A stretch of 64,000 bases of DNA from Pseudomonadota bacterium. GTDB taxonomy: Bacteria; Pseudomonadota; Gammaproteobacteria; Legionellales; Legionellaceae. The notes beneath the pieces are model-generated. The model was not told the origin of the DNA. It ran no database searches and saw only the letters and a list, made by a program, of their open reading frames with translations. The DNA lies in NCBI GenBank assembly GCA_020051095.1, contig JAGVJN010000014.1:1-64000 (forward strand). Direction: 5' to 3'. Position 1 is the first letter of the stretch; each line of letters begins with the position of its first letter. Below are positions 55,506 through 64,000 of the stretch, in pieces. The translations under genes and the position numbers were made by a program.

Positions 55506-56786
55506 TTAAAGGTTCGCCATCACAGTGTCCGCTTTCGCTAATGTTTCCTCGATATCGGCTAACGTATGTGCCTGTGAGACAAAGCCTGCTTCAAACATGG
55601 ATGGGGCGAAATAGACACCTTTTGCTAACATGCCATGAAAAAATGATTTAAACTTTGTAGAATCGCCTTTTGCAACATCGTCATAACCACGAATCGTGGT
55701 TGTGTTTGCAAAATAAAAACCAAACATACCGCCTATTGACTGGGCGTAAAAAGGTAGGTTGTAACGACGAGCGATTTCCATTAACCCATTAACTAGTGCA
55801 TTGGTTGAATTGGTTAAGTTTTCAAAAAATCCAGGTTTCTGAATTTCTTTGAGTGTAGCCAACCCTGCGGCCATGGCAAGTGGATTACCGGAAAGCGTTC
55901 CTGCTTGATAGACGGGACCAACCGGTGCTAAATGATCCATGATCGCTTTGCTACCCCCGATGGCACCTACAGGCATTCCTCCTCCAATGACTTTTCCTAG
56001 CGTCGTTAAATCGGGAGTTACATTATAATAACCTTGAGCGCCTTCAAGCGCCACACGGAAACCACACATCACTTCATCAAATATCAATAGGGATTGGTAT
56101 TGGTCACAAATCGCACGCAATCCCTGCAGATAATCTGCTGCAGGTAATACAAGGCCCATGTTGCCTGCAACAGGTTCGAGAATGATACCAGCAATGTCAT
56201 CGCCATATTGTTTAAATAATAATTCAATTTGATTCAGATCATTGAAGTCGGCTGTTAACGTGTGTTCAGTAATGCTGTCTGGTATGCCCGGGGTTGCAGG
56301 AATTCCTAATGTTAATACGCCGGAGCCTGCTTTTACCAGCAAGCTATCACTATGGCCATGATAACAACCATTCAGCTTAATAATTTTATTTTTACCCGTA
56401 TAACCACGCGCTAAACGAATGGCTGTCATTGTTGCTTCAGTTCCCGAGCTCACCATCCTTACCTTTTCGATTGAAGGGACAATCTCAATGACTTTCTGTG
56501 CAAGTTCAATTTCAAGCTCAGTGGGTGCACCAAAACTCATGCCATTTGCTAATGCTGTCTGAACAGCCGTAATCACCTTAGGATGGGAGTGCCCTAAAAT
56601 AAGGGGTCCCCATGAACCCACATAATCGATATAGTCTGTGCCATCAACATCCGTTAATCGGCACCCTTCACCCCTGCGAAAAAATATTGGGCAGCCTCCT
56701 ACGCCTTTGAAAGCACGTACAGGCGAATTGACGCCTCCTGGAATAAATTGATTAGCTAGTTCGAATAATCGTTCTGAGTTAGACAT
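55506..56786 (-). CDS. hemL: Glutamate-1-semialdehyde 2,1-aminomutase
   Basis: HemL makes 5-aminolevulinate from glutamate-1-semialdehyde in the C5 heme pathway. The 426-aa class III aminotransferase has the PLP lysine in [29 protein letters not shown] and [10 protein letters not shown]-terminal [10 protein letters not shown] is characteristic of GSA aminomutase. hemJ lies 1 kb away on the same strand, separated by two small opposite-strand genes. Confidence 0.98.
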   Translation of the reverse strand: MSNSERLFELANQFIPGGVNSPVRAFKGVGGCPIFFRRGEGCRLTDVDGTDYIDYVGSWGPLILGHSHPKVITAVQTALANGMSFGAPTELEIELAQKVIEIVPSIEKVRMVSSGTEATMTAIRLARGYTGKNKIIKLNGCYHGHSDSLLVKAGSGVLTLGIPATPGIPDSITEHTLTADFNDLNQIELLFKQYGDDIAGIILEPVAGNMGLVLPAADYLQGLRAICDQYQSLLIFDEVMCGFRVALEGAQGYYNVTPDLTTLGKVIGGGMPVGAIGGSKAIMDHLAPVGPVYQAGTLSGNPLAMAAGLATLKEIQKPGFFENLTNSTNALVNGLMEIARRYNLPFYAQSIGGMFGFYFANTTTIRGYDDVAKGDSTKFKSFFHGMLAKGVYFAPSMFEAGFVSQAHTLADIEETLAKADTVMANL

Positions 56787-56928
56787 AACTTGATTCTACT
56801 GATTTTAGTTTGAATTAGGTGCTCTTTTTACCATGGAAGTAGGATTATCTCAACCCTTTATAGGTTAAGACCTTTACAATTTAAGCCAACCTGGGTAAAT
56901 TATCAGTTTTTAATGATTCGGAAGTATG

Positions 56929-57105
56929 ATGAGCGATTATAAGCGTTATATTTGCATAATTTGTGGATTTATATATGATGAAGAAGAAGGCTGGCCAGAA
57001 GATGGCATTGAGCCTGGAACAAAATGGGAAGATGTGCCAGAGGACTGGTATTGCCCTGATTGTGGTGCAGGTAAAGAAGATTTTGAAATGGTTGAGATGG
57101 AATAA
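56929..57105 (+). CDS. Rubredoxin
   Basis: This 58-aa electron carrier is easily missed because of its size. It has the two iron-binding pairs CIIC (Cys9, Cys12) and CPDC (Cys42, Cys45), with [14 protein letters not shown] and [12 protein letters not shown] between, the rubredoxin signature. A second in-frame ATG (56926) directly precedes the chosen one. A small membrane-protein gene follows after 1 bp. Redox partners are not evident in the window; a link to nearby heme genes is speculative. Confidence 0.95.
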   Translation: MSDYKRYICIICGFIYDEEEGWPEDGIEPGTKWEDVPEDWYCPDCGAGKEDFEMVEME

Positions 57106-57106
57106 T

Positions 57107-57436
57107 ATGTTATCGAGTATAGTCAATGGGTGCCGTTATACTGCCTCATTCTTATTATCTGTTTTTTCAACAGATACCTGGATGTCGATTATCGTTGGCG
57201 CGATAGCTGTTACGTTATTAGCCTTGCTAGTCGGCGGGTTTGTCTTACACTCAGCAGCGATGTCTACTAATGTTTTAATTGCTGCAGGTGTATTGACTTT
57301 ATTTACAATCCCTCTTGGATTAGGGATGTACTTTCTTAACAAAGATCAGTTTTCTTCAAGCCAGCAACAAAATGAAGGATCAACCGATAAAAATGCATTT
57401 GCACTTTCCTATTTAAGTACGTTTGGTGCTTCGTAA
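57107..57436 (+). CDS. Small two-span membrane protein of unknown function
   Basis: The 109-aa product, started at ATG 57107 one base after the rubredoxin stop, has two or three hydrophobic segments (about 10-20, 26-50 and 54-75) and a polar C-terminal tail. The frame continues upstream inside rubredoxin, but that part is a shadow. I recognise no family. Tight linkage to rubredoxin suggests joint expression. It converges on hemJ with a 30-bp gap. Confidence 0.7.
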   Translation: MLSSIVNGCRYTASFLLSVFSTDTWMSIIVGAIAVTLLALLVGGFVLHSAAMSTNVLIAAGVLTLFTIPLGLGMYFLNKDQFSSSQQQNEGSTDKNAFALSYLSTFGAS

Positions 57437-57466
57437 ATGGGTTTACTCAATCGCACAATGTGGCAT

Positions 57467-57895
57467 TTAAAATGGTTTAACTGTCACCATTACCACGATT
57501 AAGATTAGCAAAATTGTCGGCACTTCATTAAACAACCGATAAAATACTTGTGTATGATGGTTGTTGTCGTTGTGAAATTGACGTAAATAACGTCCGCAAA
57601 ACCCATGATATCCCCATAGAAGCAGCACGGCAGTCAGTTTAACATGCATCCAACCGCTCGCCAGATAAAATCGCCAATTTAACATGAGCAACCCAATGCC
57701 TAATAAGGTCGTCAGAATAGCTGCAGGATAAGTAATGCCATAAAAGAGCCGCCGCTCCATGAGTTTGAATCGTGAAAGACTGATCGCATCTTCCGCCACA
57801 CTATGATAAACAAATAATCTCGGCAAGTAGAATAAACCAGCGAACCAAGCGACCATCGCGATGATATGGAATGATTTTAACCACAAATAAAGCAT
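57467..57895 (-). CDS. hemJ: Protoporphyrinogen IX oxidase HemJ
   Basis: HemJ is the integral membrane enzyme that oxidises protoporphyrinogen IX in heme synthesis in many gram-negatives without HemG/HemY. The 142-aa protein has four membrane segments, the conserved His10 (WLKSFHIIAMVAWFAGLFYLPR region) and the conserved lysine of GWMHVKL. It starts one base after the terC stop, so the two genes are probably co-transcribed. Confidence 0.94.
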   Translation of the reverse strand: MLYLWLKSFHIIAMVAWFAGLFYLPRLFVYHSVAEDAISLSRFKLMERRLFYGITYPAAILTTLLGIGLLMLNWRFYLASGWMHVKLTAVLLLWGYHGFCGRYLRQFHNDNNHHTQVFYRLFNEVPTILLILIVVMVTVKPF

Positions 57896-57896
57896 T

Positions 57897-58616
57897 TTAC
57901 CGTTTACCTCGATTTTTACGCCTGTGTCGAATTAAGTTGAGGGACTCAACTCCTAACGAAAACGCCATGGCGAAATAGACATAACCTCTTGGAACATGAA
58001 AAGAAAAACCATCTGCTATTAACACCATGCCAATCAATATTAAAAAACTCAAAGCTAACATTTTTATAGTTGGATGTTTTTCGATAAAGTGGCTCACCAC
58101 ATCGGAGGCAAAGATCATAACGATAATCGCAATAGTGATAGATAAAGCCATCACCCAAAATAAATGGGTTAAGCCGATGGCTGTCAAAACACTGTCTAGC
58201 GAAAAAATAATATCTAATAAGGCTATCTGAATAACAACGTTTAGAAATTGATTCGAAGGTTGAATTTTTTTATCTAATCCTTCGATTTCATCCTCATCTT
58301 CCGCCATTTCAGCATGGATCTCTTGGGTTGCTTTTACCATTAAAAAAGCGCCGCCAAACATGAGAAACAAATCGCGAATGGAGGGGGAAAAATCACCAAT
58401 ACTAAATAATGGAAACGTTAATTTGACAAGCAAAAAGGCGAAGGCCAAGAGTAACAAACGTGTTATCCAGGCAAGTCCTAACCCAACCCGACGCGCAAGC
58501 GCTTTTTGTTTATCGGGTAACCTATCTGCCATGATTGATAAAAACACGAGATTATCAATTCCTAAAATAATCTCTAAGATAATTAATGCCAGCAGACTCG
58601 CAACAATATCAAGCAT
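57897..58616 (-). CDS. TerC-family integral membrane protein
   Basis: The 239-aa protein has about seven membrane segments and the two TerC acidic motifs: LEIILGIDNLVFLS and DIIFSLDSVLTAIG. Family members are linked to metal ion export (manganese) or tellurite resistance; which applies here is not known. I start it at ATG 58616, which has AGGA 7 bp upstream and matches the family N-terminus. The frame is open to 58760 but that extension is not hydrophobic-anchor-like. Confidence 0.9.
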   Translation of the reverse strand: MLDIVASLLALIILEIILGIDNLVFLSIMADRLPDKQKALARRVGLGLAWITRLLLLAFAFLLVKLTFPLFSIGDFSPSIRDLFLMFGGAFLMVKATQEIHAEMAEDEDEIEGLDKKIQPSNQFLNVVIQIALLDIIFSLDSVLTAIGLTHLFWVMALSITIAIIVMIFASDVVSHFIEKHPTIKMLALSFLILIGMVLIADGFSFHVPRGYVYFAMAFSLGVESLNLIRHRRKNRGKR

Positions 58617-58827
58617 TGAATGTCCTGGAAAATGTTGAAAAAAGGTATTTATCTCATCCTCACCAAGGGTATTATATAGTCTATGATGAGACAACATACT
58701 GAATATTGCCATTATTATAGAGCTATTGCCTTGATATGTCACTCGCCTCGATGTGTTCATCCATAAACGATAAATAAAATTAATAAAACATATGCTCCCC
58801 AGGTTGGATATTTACCATTGATGCGCA

Positions 58828-58857
58828 TTGGCTTTTGACACGCTCCAACGGTATAAT
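58828..58857 (+). promoter_or_regulatory. Putative promoter for rph
   Basis: A perfect TATAAT (58852-58857) has TTGGCT (58828-58833) 18 bp upstream. Transcription would start near 58864, about 19 bp before the ATG. Confidence 0.45.
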
Positions 58858-58882
58858 GGTCAATTTTTTGGAGACTCGTATC

Positions 58883-59593
58883 ATGTCACGCCCCAGTAAA
58901 CGTGAAGCCAATCAGTTGAGAGAAATAAAACTCACAAAAAATTATACAAAGCATGCTGAAGGCTCAGTGTTAGTTGAATTCGGCCATACCCGTGTGATAT
59001 GCACAGCGACTGTCAGTGAAGGTGTGCCACGCTTTTTGAAAGGCAAAGGTCAGGGATGGATCACTGCTGAATATGGCATGCTACCGCGCTCAACCCATAG
59101 CAGACTTGAACGTGAAGCGAGTAAAGGCAAACAAGGAGGCCGAACGCTTGAAATTCAAAGACTCATTGGTCGCTCTCTAAGAGCATGCATTGATTTGAAA
59201 CGCTTAGGCGAAACAACCATAACCCTTGATTGTGATGTGATACAAGCAGACGGCGGCACACGGACAGCTTCCATTACAGGTGCTTGCGTTGCTCTTAGAG
59301 ATGCACTTTCGACAATGGTTAAACAGGAAAAGCTTCGAACCATGCCTGAGTTTAACTACATAGCAGCGGTTTCGGTGGGTATTTATCGCGGACAACCTGT
59401 TTTGGATCTCGATTATGCAGAAGATGTGCTTGCTGAAACAGACATGAACGTTGTCATGACCGAAAAGGACCGATTCATCGAGATACAAGGTACTGCTGAG
59501 GAAAATGATTTTAGCTTGGATGAACTCAATGACATGCTTGCACTTGCAAAACAAGGCATACAGGCAATTATCGAAATGCAAAAAAATGCCTAG
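58883..59593 (+). CDS. rph: Ribonuclease PH
   Basis: RNase PH is a phosphorolytic 3' exonuclease that trims tRNA precursors. The 236-aa protein has the family blocks [31 protein letters not shown] and the phosphate-binding [24 protein letters not shown]. Start ATG 58883 has GGAG about 10 bp upstream; the frame extends to 58835 without support. Confidence 0.97.
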   Translation: MSRPSKREANQLREIKLTKNYTKHAEGSVLVEFGHTRVICTATVSEGVPRFLKGKGQGWITAEYGMLPRSTHSRLEREASKGKQGGRTLEIQRLIGRSLRACIDLKRLGETTITLDCDVIQADGGTRTASITGACVALRDALSTMVKQEKLRTMPEFNYIAAVSVGIYRGQPVLDLDYAEDVLAETDMNVVMTEKDRFIEIQGTAEENDFSLDELNDMLALAKQGIQAIIEMQKNA

Positions 59594-59699
59594 AACGATA
59601 CCTCAACTACTTTATTTTAAAAGAGACTAGGATTAATGTAAAATTTGCGATAAATTAATTTAATTATTACACTTGAAAACTGAGATATTTGCTATCATA

Positions 59700-59708
59700 T
59701 GCTACAAT
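59700..59708 (+). promoter_or_regulatory. Extended -10 promoter for the Bax-inhibitor-1 gene
   Basis: TGC followed by TACAAT (59703-59708) forms an extended -10; no good -35 is present at 17 bp. The AGGAG at 59724-59728 then precedes the ATG at 59734. Confidence 0.35.
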
Positions 59709-59733
59709 ATCTATATAACAATCAGGAGATGGT

Positions 59734-60408
59734 ATGAATAGAAATGATTTTAACGCCGTAGTTAGGCAACAACCTTCGGTGTTAGCAACCAATAAGGTTT
59801 TGAAAAACACCTATTTGTTGCTAGGTGCTACGTTTTGCTTTAGTGCATTGATGGCATTTGTTGCCATGGCTTCCAACATGCCCCCTATGAATCCCCTGCT
59901 AATGATTGTCGGAGTCTATGGCTTAATGTTCTTAACTCATGCAACACAACGAAGTGCCATGGGAATTGTCAGTGTGTTTGCATTTACTGGCTTTTTAGGC
60001 TTAACAATTGGACCTATTTTAAATCTCTATATTGCTAACTTCAGTAATGGTGGCCAGATAGTTGCTACGGCACTTGGCGGAACCGGCATTATCTTTTTTG
60101 CCCTTTCTGGTTATGCCTTAACAACTCAAAAGGATTTTAGCTACTTATCCGGATTCTTATTTGTCGGCATAATGGTTGCGATTTTAGCGATGATAGCCAA
60201 CTTTTTCTTAGGTCTTCCAGCACTTCAACTTGTCATTTCTTCTGTGTTCATGCTAATTTCTTCTGGCTTAATTCTTTGGCAGACCAGCGAAATTATTCAT
60301 GGTGGTGAAACAAACTATATTGCTGCAACGGTGACATTATTTGTATCGCTGTATAATATATTTGTTAGCCTGCTTCAAATTTTAGGGTCTTTATCTGGTA
60401 GAGATTAA
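59734..60408 (+). CDS. Bax inhibitor-1 family membrane protein (YccA/YbhL-like)
   Basis: The 224-aa protein has seven membrane segments typical of the BI-1/TMBIM family, including TFCFSALMAFVAM, FTGFLGLTIGPILNLY and the C-terminal LYNIFVSLLQIL. In E. coli YccA modulates FtsH proteolysis; others carry calcium leak. The precise role here is not shown by the sequence. It has its own promoter-like sequence and a strong terminator, so it looks monocistronic. Confidence 0.92.
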   Translation: MNRNDFNAVVRQQPSVLATNKVLKNTYLLLGATFCFSALMAFVAMASNMPPMNPLLMIVGVYGLMFLTHATQRSAMGIVSVFAFTGFLGLTIGPILNLYIANFSNGGQIVATALGGTGIIFFALSGYALTTQKDFSYLSGFLFVGIMVAILAMIANFFLGLPALQLVISSVFMLISSGLILWQTSEIIHGGETNYIAATVTLFVSLYNIFVSLLQILGSLSGRD

Positions 60409-60425
60409 CCATCTCCCAAACCTGG

Positions 60426-60452
60426 ATCCCGGGATTTCCCGGGATTTTTTTT
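60426..60452 (+). terminator. Rho-independent terminator after the Bax-inhibitor-1 gene
   Basis: ATCCCGGG (60426-60433), loop ATTT, CCCGGGAT (60438-60445) and a run of eight Ts form a textbook intrinsic terminator about 18 bp after the stop codon. Confidence 0.85.
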
Positions 60453-60544
60453 ACTATCAGCACACATCATTCTCCGCTATGCTCCTTTTCATTCATTACA
60501 ATATTGATTAAAGTAATGGTTAACACAGATTATATTTTGCATCC

Positions 60545-62068
60545 ATGAGTACAATGAAGACTGACTACGATGTGTTAATAATTGGCGGCGGTATCAATGG
60601 ATGCGGAATTGCAGCCGATGCAGCTATGCGCGGATTAAGTGTTTGTTTAGTCGAGGCTGGTGATTTAGCATCACAAACGTCATCAAACAGCAGTAAATTA
60701 ATTCATGGTGGATTAAGATATTTAGAACAGTTCGATTTTACCATGGTGAAAAAAGCATTGGATGAACGTTCTGTCTTGATGAAGGTTGCACCACATCTTG
60801 TCAAGCCACTGCCATTTTTTATCCCTTACCATCAACAGATGCGTCCAAAATGGCTCATACGTCTAGGTCTATTTCTATATGATCATTTAAGCAGAAAAAA
60901 TACACTTCCCAACAGTCAAATTCACCATCGAAACAATCCATTGTCAATAAATTATTTCTCGCCATTAGCTGACAGTTATAGATCGGGGTTCACCTATTAT
61001 GATGCTCAAACGAATGATGCTCGATTAACCATCGCCAATGCCCAGCAAGCAAAAAATTATGGCGCCCATATACTTCCCTATCACCGCTTTGTATCTGCTA
61101 GCCCCATCAAACAATCGCAATGGCAAGCATCGATTTCGCATCAAAACACCCTAATCCAAACCTGCGCAAAAGTGATTATTAACGCGACTGGCCCTTGGGT
61201 CAATCTCGTTAATAAACAGCTAGGCATCACAGACCCCCTTCCAATTAATTGGATTAAAGGATCTCACCTCGTCGTTAAACAGTTATATGAGGGGAACCAT
61301 GCCTATCTGCTGCAAGGTACTGATAAACGAATAATTTTTATAACACCCTATTTTCAATATTCCATGATAGGGACAACCGATGTTCCTGTTGATGATATCA
61401 CCAAACCGCCCCATATTGAGCCTGAAGAGATCCATTATTTATTAGATCTTGCTCAACAGTATTTCAAACGCCCCATCCATGAAAGCGATGTTATTTGTAC
61501 TTGGAGTGGCATTCGACCATTAATTGGCGATCAACATGAGCAAGCCCAAAAAATGAGTCGAGACTATCAGCTCCATCTTACTAAAAGCCCTGCGACAGTC
61601 TTATCAATTTACGGTGGGAAAATTACGACCTATCGTCAATTATCCAATCAAGCCTTAGAAAAAATTAGAGAATATTTTCCACATATGGGCTCATGTATTA
61701 CTGATGAAGTATCACTTCCCGGTGGTAACATTCCAAGCCATCAATGGCAATCCTTTTATCAAACGAAACAAAGGCAATACCATTGGATAAGTGCAACCTT
61801 ATTTAATCGCTATATCACAACGTATGGTAATCTTATCGACAGATTATTATCCAATTGTGAACAAATAGGTGATTTAGGGCAGCATTTTGGTGATGATCTC
61901 TATGAACGAGAAATTGCTTATCTCATCGAACACGAATGGGCAACCAAGACAGAAGATGTTTTAAGACGCCTAACAGATATCGGCTTAACAGCTCAAACAG
62001 ACACAATCATGCATCTAAATGATTATTTTAAGGGAAGAGGTACAGGAAGGGATCCCGATTCTTTATAA
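60545..62068 (+). CDS. glpD: Aerobic glycerol-3-phosphate dehydrogenase
   Basis: GlpD oxidises glycerol-3-phosphate to dihydroxyacetone phosphate at the inner membrane, feeding electrons to quinone. The 507-aa FAD protein (E. coli 501) has the dinucleotide motif IIGGGINGCGIAADAAMRG, SSKLIHGGLRYLEQ, the TDVPVDD segment and LSIYGGKITTYR. glpK and glpF are not nearby. It converges on mutT with a 26-bp gap. Confidence 0.97.
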   Translation: MSTMKTDYDVLIIGGGINGCGIAADAAMRGLSVCLVEAGDLASQTSSNSSKLIHGGLRYLEQFDFTMVKKALDERSVLMKVAPHLVKPLPFFIPYHQQMRPKWLIRLGLFLYDHLSRKNTLPNSQIHHRNNPLSINYFSPLADSYRSGFTYYDAQTNDARLTIANAQQAKNYGAHILPYHRFVSASPIKQSQWQASISHQNTLIQTCAKVIINATGPWVNLVNKQLGITDPLPINWIKGSHLVVKQLYEGNHAYLLQGTDKRIIFITPYFQYSMIGTTDVPVDDITKPPHIEPEEIHYLLDLAQQYFKRPIHESDVICTWSGIRPLIGDQHEQAQKMSRDYQLHLTKSPATVLSIYGGKITTYRQLSNQALEKIREYFPHMGSCITDEVSLPGGNIPSHQWQSFYQTKQRQYHWISATLFNRYITTYGNLIDRLLSNCEQIGDLGQHFGDDLYEREIAYLIEHEWATKTEDVLRRLTDIGLTAQTDTIMHLNDYFKGRGTGRDPDSL

Positions 62069-62094
62069 AAAAAGGACAAGCTAGTAATAGGCCT

Positions 62095-62526
62095 CTAGAA
62101 GATCACTATTTCATCAATAGGATCGTCAGGCATGGGGGAAACTAGTCGCAACAATTGATCGATGATTTTATAATTTGCTTCTGGAAAATCATATTGTGGC
62201 AGGTGTTCAATTTCAGACCATCTGATTTTCGGTTGACCTTCTTTGCATTCGGGGATGCCCTGAAATTGGGTCACCAGGAAACATTCCAGACGAACATATT
62301 TATCAGGATAATGGTGTTCAGTTGAGTAAAAATGGAATGCCTTTGAGACGATAATGCCAATTTCTTCTTCTAATTCACGATGTAGTGCCTCAAGGAGATT
62401 TTCATTCGCCTTAATTTTTCCCCCCGGAAATTCCCATTGGTTGCCATGATCGCGGTGTTTAGGTCGCTGACATATTAATATTTTACCCGACTGAACAATC
62501 ACTCCGACAACCACATGTATCTTCAT
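62095..62526 (-). CDS. mutT: Nudix hydrolase MutT (8-oxo-dGTP diphosphatase)
   Basis: The 143-aa protein carries a complete Nudix box GGKIKANENLLEALHRELEEEIGI, preceded by QWEFPGG, the MutT-specific context for 8-oxo-dGTP clean-up. Slightly longer than E. coli MutT (129 aa). Its ATG overlaps the secA stop by one base (TAATG). The secA-mutT order is conserved in gammaproteobacteria and supports the assignment. Confidence 0.95.
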   Translation of the reverse strand: MKIHVVVGVIVQSGKILICQRPKHRDHGNQWEFPGGKIKANENLLEALHRELEEEIGIIVSKAFHFYSTEHHYPDKYVRLECFLVTQFQGIPECKEGQPKIRWSEIEHLPQYDFPEANYKIIDQLLRLVSPMPDDPIDEIVIF

Positions 62527-64000
62527 TATACTAACGATCCATGGCAGTTTTTATACTTTTTCCCTGAACCACAGGGACAGGATTCATTGCGTCCGACTTT
62601 TCGCTCAGCTCTACGATAAGTTTGCTCTGCTAGGGTAGGTTGCGTCTCATCCTGTAGTGACGTTGATTGATTGTGAATAAACTGCATATTGTCAACCCGT
62701 TCAGCTTCTCGCATGGATTCAACCTCTGAAACATCAGACTGACTTTCAAGCTCAACGGATGTAAGAAAACGTATCGTATCATATTTGATGGTATCTAACA
62801 TGTCAGAGAATAACGTGAATGCCTCCCGCTTATACTCTTGTTTAGGATCCTTTTGTGCATAACCACGTAGATGTATCCCTTGACGAAGATGATCCATGAC
62901 CGCCAAATGTTCGCGCCATTGATAATCAATGGTTTGTAATAACACTGATTTTTCAAGTCGGGTCATCATTTCACGCCCAGCAAGCGCTTCTTTTTTCTGA
63001 TAAGATTCGATGAATTTCGTTAAAATGTGTTGTTTAATATCTTCTGGTTGGATTTGATGATTTTCTTCGGTCAATTTAGCGATGTCAACATGGATATTGA
63101 AATGATCCATTAATATCTGGGTAAGGCCTTCGACATCCCATTGATCTTCCATCGACTCAGGCGGCAAATGCGCATCAACTAAATTGATTACCACTTCATT
63201 GCGCATTAATTCAACCACTTCCTGTGTATCATCGAGCGCCATAATCGAAGATCGTTGCGTATAAATCACTTTGCGTTGTTCATTGGCTACATTGTCATAT
63301 TCCAATAACTGCTTCCGGACATCAAAGTTATATCCTTCCAATTTACGCTGGGCATTTTCAATTGCTCGTGTCACCAACGGGTGAGTAATAGGCTCCCCAG
63401 GTTTCATGCCCAATTTTCGCATCATATTAGCAACACGCTCTGAGGTAAAAATTCGCATTAAGGTGTCTTCTAACGACAAGTAAAAACGACTGCTACCCGG
63501 ATCACCTTGCCGGCCAGCGCGACCACGTAGCTGATTGTCAATTCGCCGAGACTCGTGGCGTTCGGATCCAATGATACGTAACCCGCCAGCGTCAATGACT
63601 TTATCATGATTCACTTGCCATTGCTTTCTAATTGCCTCTTGTTCAGACTCTTTAGCATCTTCCGGCAGTTTTGCTAACTCAGCAGCCAGATTACCACCTA
63701 AGACAATGTCCGTTCCGCGACCAGCCATATTGGTGGCAATGGTAACAGCACCAGGCCGTCCTGCTTCGGCAATAATCTGCGCCTCTTTTTCATGAAATTT
63801 AGCATTTAATACCTGGTGAGCAATCTTTTCTTTTGTTAATACACGACTCAATAATTCAGATGCTTCAATAGACGCTGTTCCAACAAGAACTGGCTGGTTT
63901 CGTTTGACGCAATCACGAACATCTTCAATGATAGCTTCGTATTTATCTTGCTGTGTTAAATACACTAAATCGGATTCATCTTTTCGGATCATTGGCCTAT
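62526..64000 (-). CDS. secA: Protein translocase ATPase SecA, C-terminal part (cut by window edge)
   Basis: SecA powers protein export through SecYEG. Only the last 490 or so residues are present; the frame continues past 64000 (the edge reads R-P-M-I-R-K-D, as in the family), so this is truncation by the window. Visible are the second helicase domain ([31 protein letters not shown]), the scaffold and wing domains, and the C-terminal zinc-binding [13 protein letters not shown] that binds SecB. mutT follows. Confidence 0.97.
   Translation of the reverse strand, partial: RPMIRKDESDLVYLTQQDKYEAIIEDVRDCVKRNQPVLVGTASIEASELLSRVLTKEKIAHQVLNAKFHEKEAQIIAEAGRPGAVTIATNMAGRGTDIVLGGNLAAELAKLPEDAKESEQEAIRKQWQVNHDKVIDAGGLRIIGSERHESRRIDNQLRGRAGRQGDPGSSRFYLSLEDTLMRIFTSERVANMMRKLGMKPGEPITHPLVTRAIENAQRKLEGYNFDVRKQLLEYDNVANEQRKVIYTQRSSIMALDDTQEVVELMRNEVVINLVDAHLPPESMEDQWDVEGLTQILMDHFNIHVDIAKLTEENHQIQPEDIKQHILTKFIESYQKKEALAGREMMTRLEKSVLLQTIDYQWREHLAVMDHLRQGIHLRGYAQKDPKQEYKREAFTLFSDMLDTIKYDTIRFLTSVELESQSDVSEVESMREAERVDNMQFIHNQSTSLQDETQPTLAEQTYRRAERKVGRNESCPCGSGKKYKNCHGSLV

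Noticed and set aside
58617-58760. N-terminal extension of the TerC-family protein
   Set aside because: Polar and unlike the family; the internal ATG at 58616 has a good Shine-Dalgarno sequence.
58835-58857. TTGACA at 58835-58840 as the -35 for rph
   Set aside because: Only 11 bp separate it from TATAAT, too short; TTGGCT with 18-bp spacing fits better.
59204-59581. 125-aa minus-strand ORF
   Set aside because: Entirely antisense to rph, which is unambiguous and conserved; no ribosome binding site.
1-64000. CRISPR arrays, tRNA/rRNA genes, insertion sequences, prophage genes
   Set aside because: Read through all intergenic regions; no regularly spaced direct repeats, tRNA-like clover leaves or transposase/integrase motifs were seen. 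A tRNAscan or Infernal run would be needed for certainty about small RNAs.

Overview
The window is a densely packed, AT-rich (roughly 40% G+C by eye) gammaproteobacterial chromosome segment. The gene set and architecture (LapD/LapG/TolC cluster, homospermidine synthase with an agmatine route, prpBCD, a separate ccmH and ccmI, a large patatin-like protein resembling Legionella Vpd proteins) point to the Legionellales, most likely Legionella or a close relative. That assignment is inference from gene content; no 16S rRNA or other taxonomic marker is present. I found no rRNA or tRNA gene, CRISPR array, prophage or transposase. The mobile-looking sequence consists of short intergenic palindromes.

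Layout. 0.15-6.4 kb (minus): complete cytochrome c maturation operon ccmABCDEFGHI, genes mostly overlapping by 1-4 bp. 6.7-8.6 kb (plus): SohB protease and glutaminase. 8.6-13.0 kb (minus): TolC-family outer membrane protein with a fused SPOR domain, LapG periplasmic protease and LapD c-di-GMP receptor, a biofilm/adhesin-release control module without its adhesin. 13.0-15.8 kb (plus): xseA, an M23 peptidase and a rhomboid protease. 16.3 kb: a small secreted protein of unknown function. 16.8-22.2 kb (minus): aguB-speA-aguA-hss, a full arginine-to-homospermidine route. 22.4-27.6 kb (minus): ruvB, tolQRAB and an S1/P1 nuclease where pal usually lies. 27.7-32.9 kb: ygfX-sdhE, ygfZ with an odd leader, and an ATGA-coupled operon joining an aldehyde dehydrogenase and an SDR to rnhA and dnaQ. 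32.9-36.1 kb (minus): hutU-hutH. 36.2-41.6 kb (plus): a POT peptide transporter, then rsfS-rlmH-mrdA-rodA. 41.5-44.3 kb (minus): a 908-aa patatin-like phospholipase, a candidate secreted effector. 44.4-47.8 kb (minus): prpBCD, methylcitrate cycle. 48-52 kb (minus): PhzF-like protein, a 352-aa unknown, mnmC. 52.1-55.3 kb (plus): pta-ackA. 55.5-58.6 kb: hemL, a rubredoxin too short for ordinary ORF cut-offs, a small membrane protein, hemJ and terC. 58.9-62.1 kb (plus): rph, a Bax-inhibitor-1 protein, glpD. 62.1-64.0 kb (minus): mutT and the C-terminal part of secA, cut by the window edge.

As a whole this is ordinary housekeeping and metabolism suited to an amino-acid-consuming intracellular or amoeba-associated bacterium: histidine breakdown, glutaminase, peptide import, propionate detoxification, acetate overflow. 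Interspersed are host-interaction candidates (patatin protein, secreted small protein, 352-aa unknown). The most unusual items are the TolC-SPOR fusion in the Lap cluster, a family of intergenic palindromes (including one with 27-bp perfect arms and a diverged solitary arm elsewhere), the two nested leader ORFs before ygfZ, and the uncharacterised proteins. I did not find a clear previously undescribed multi-gene system.
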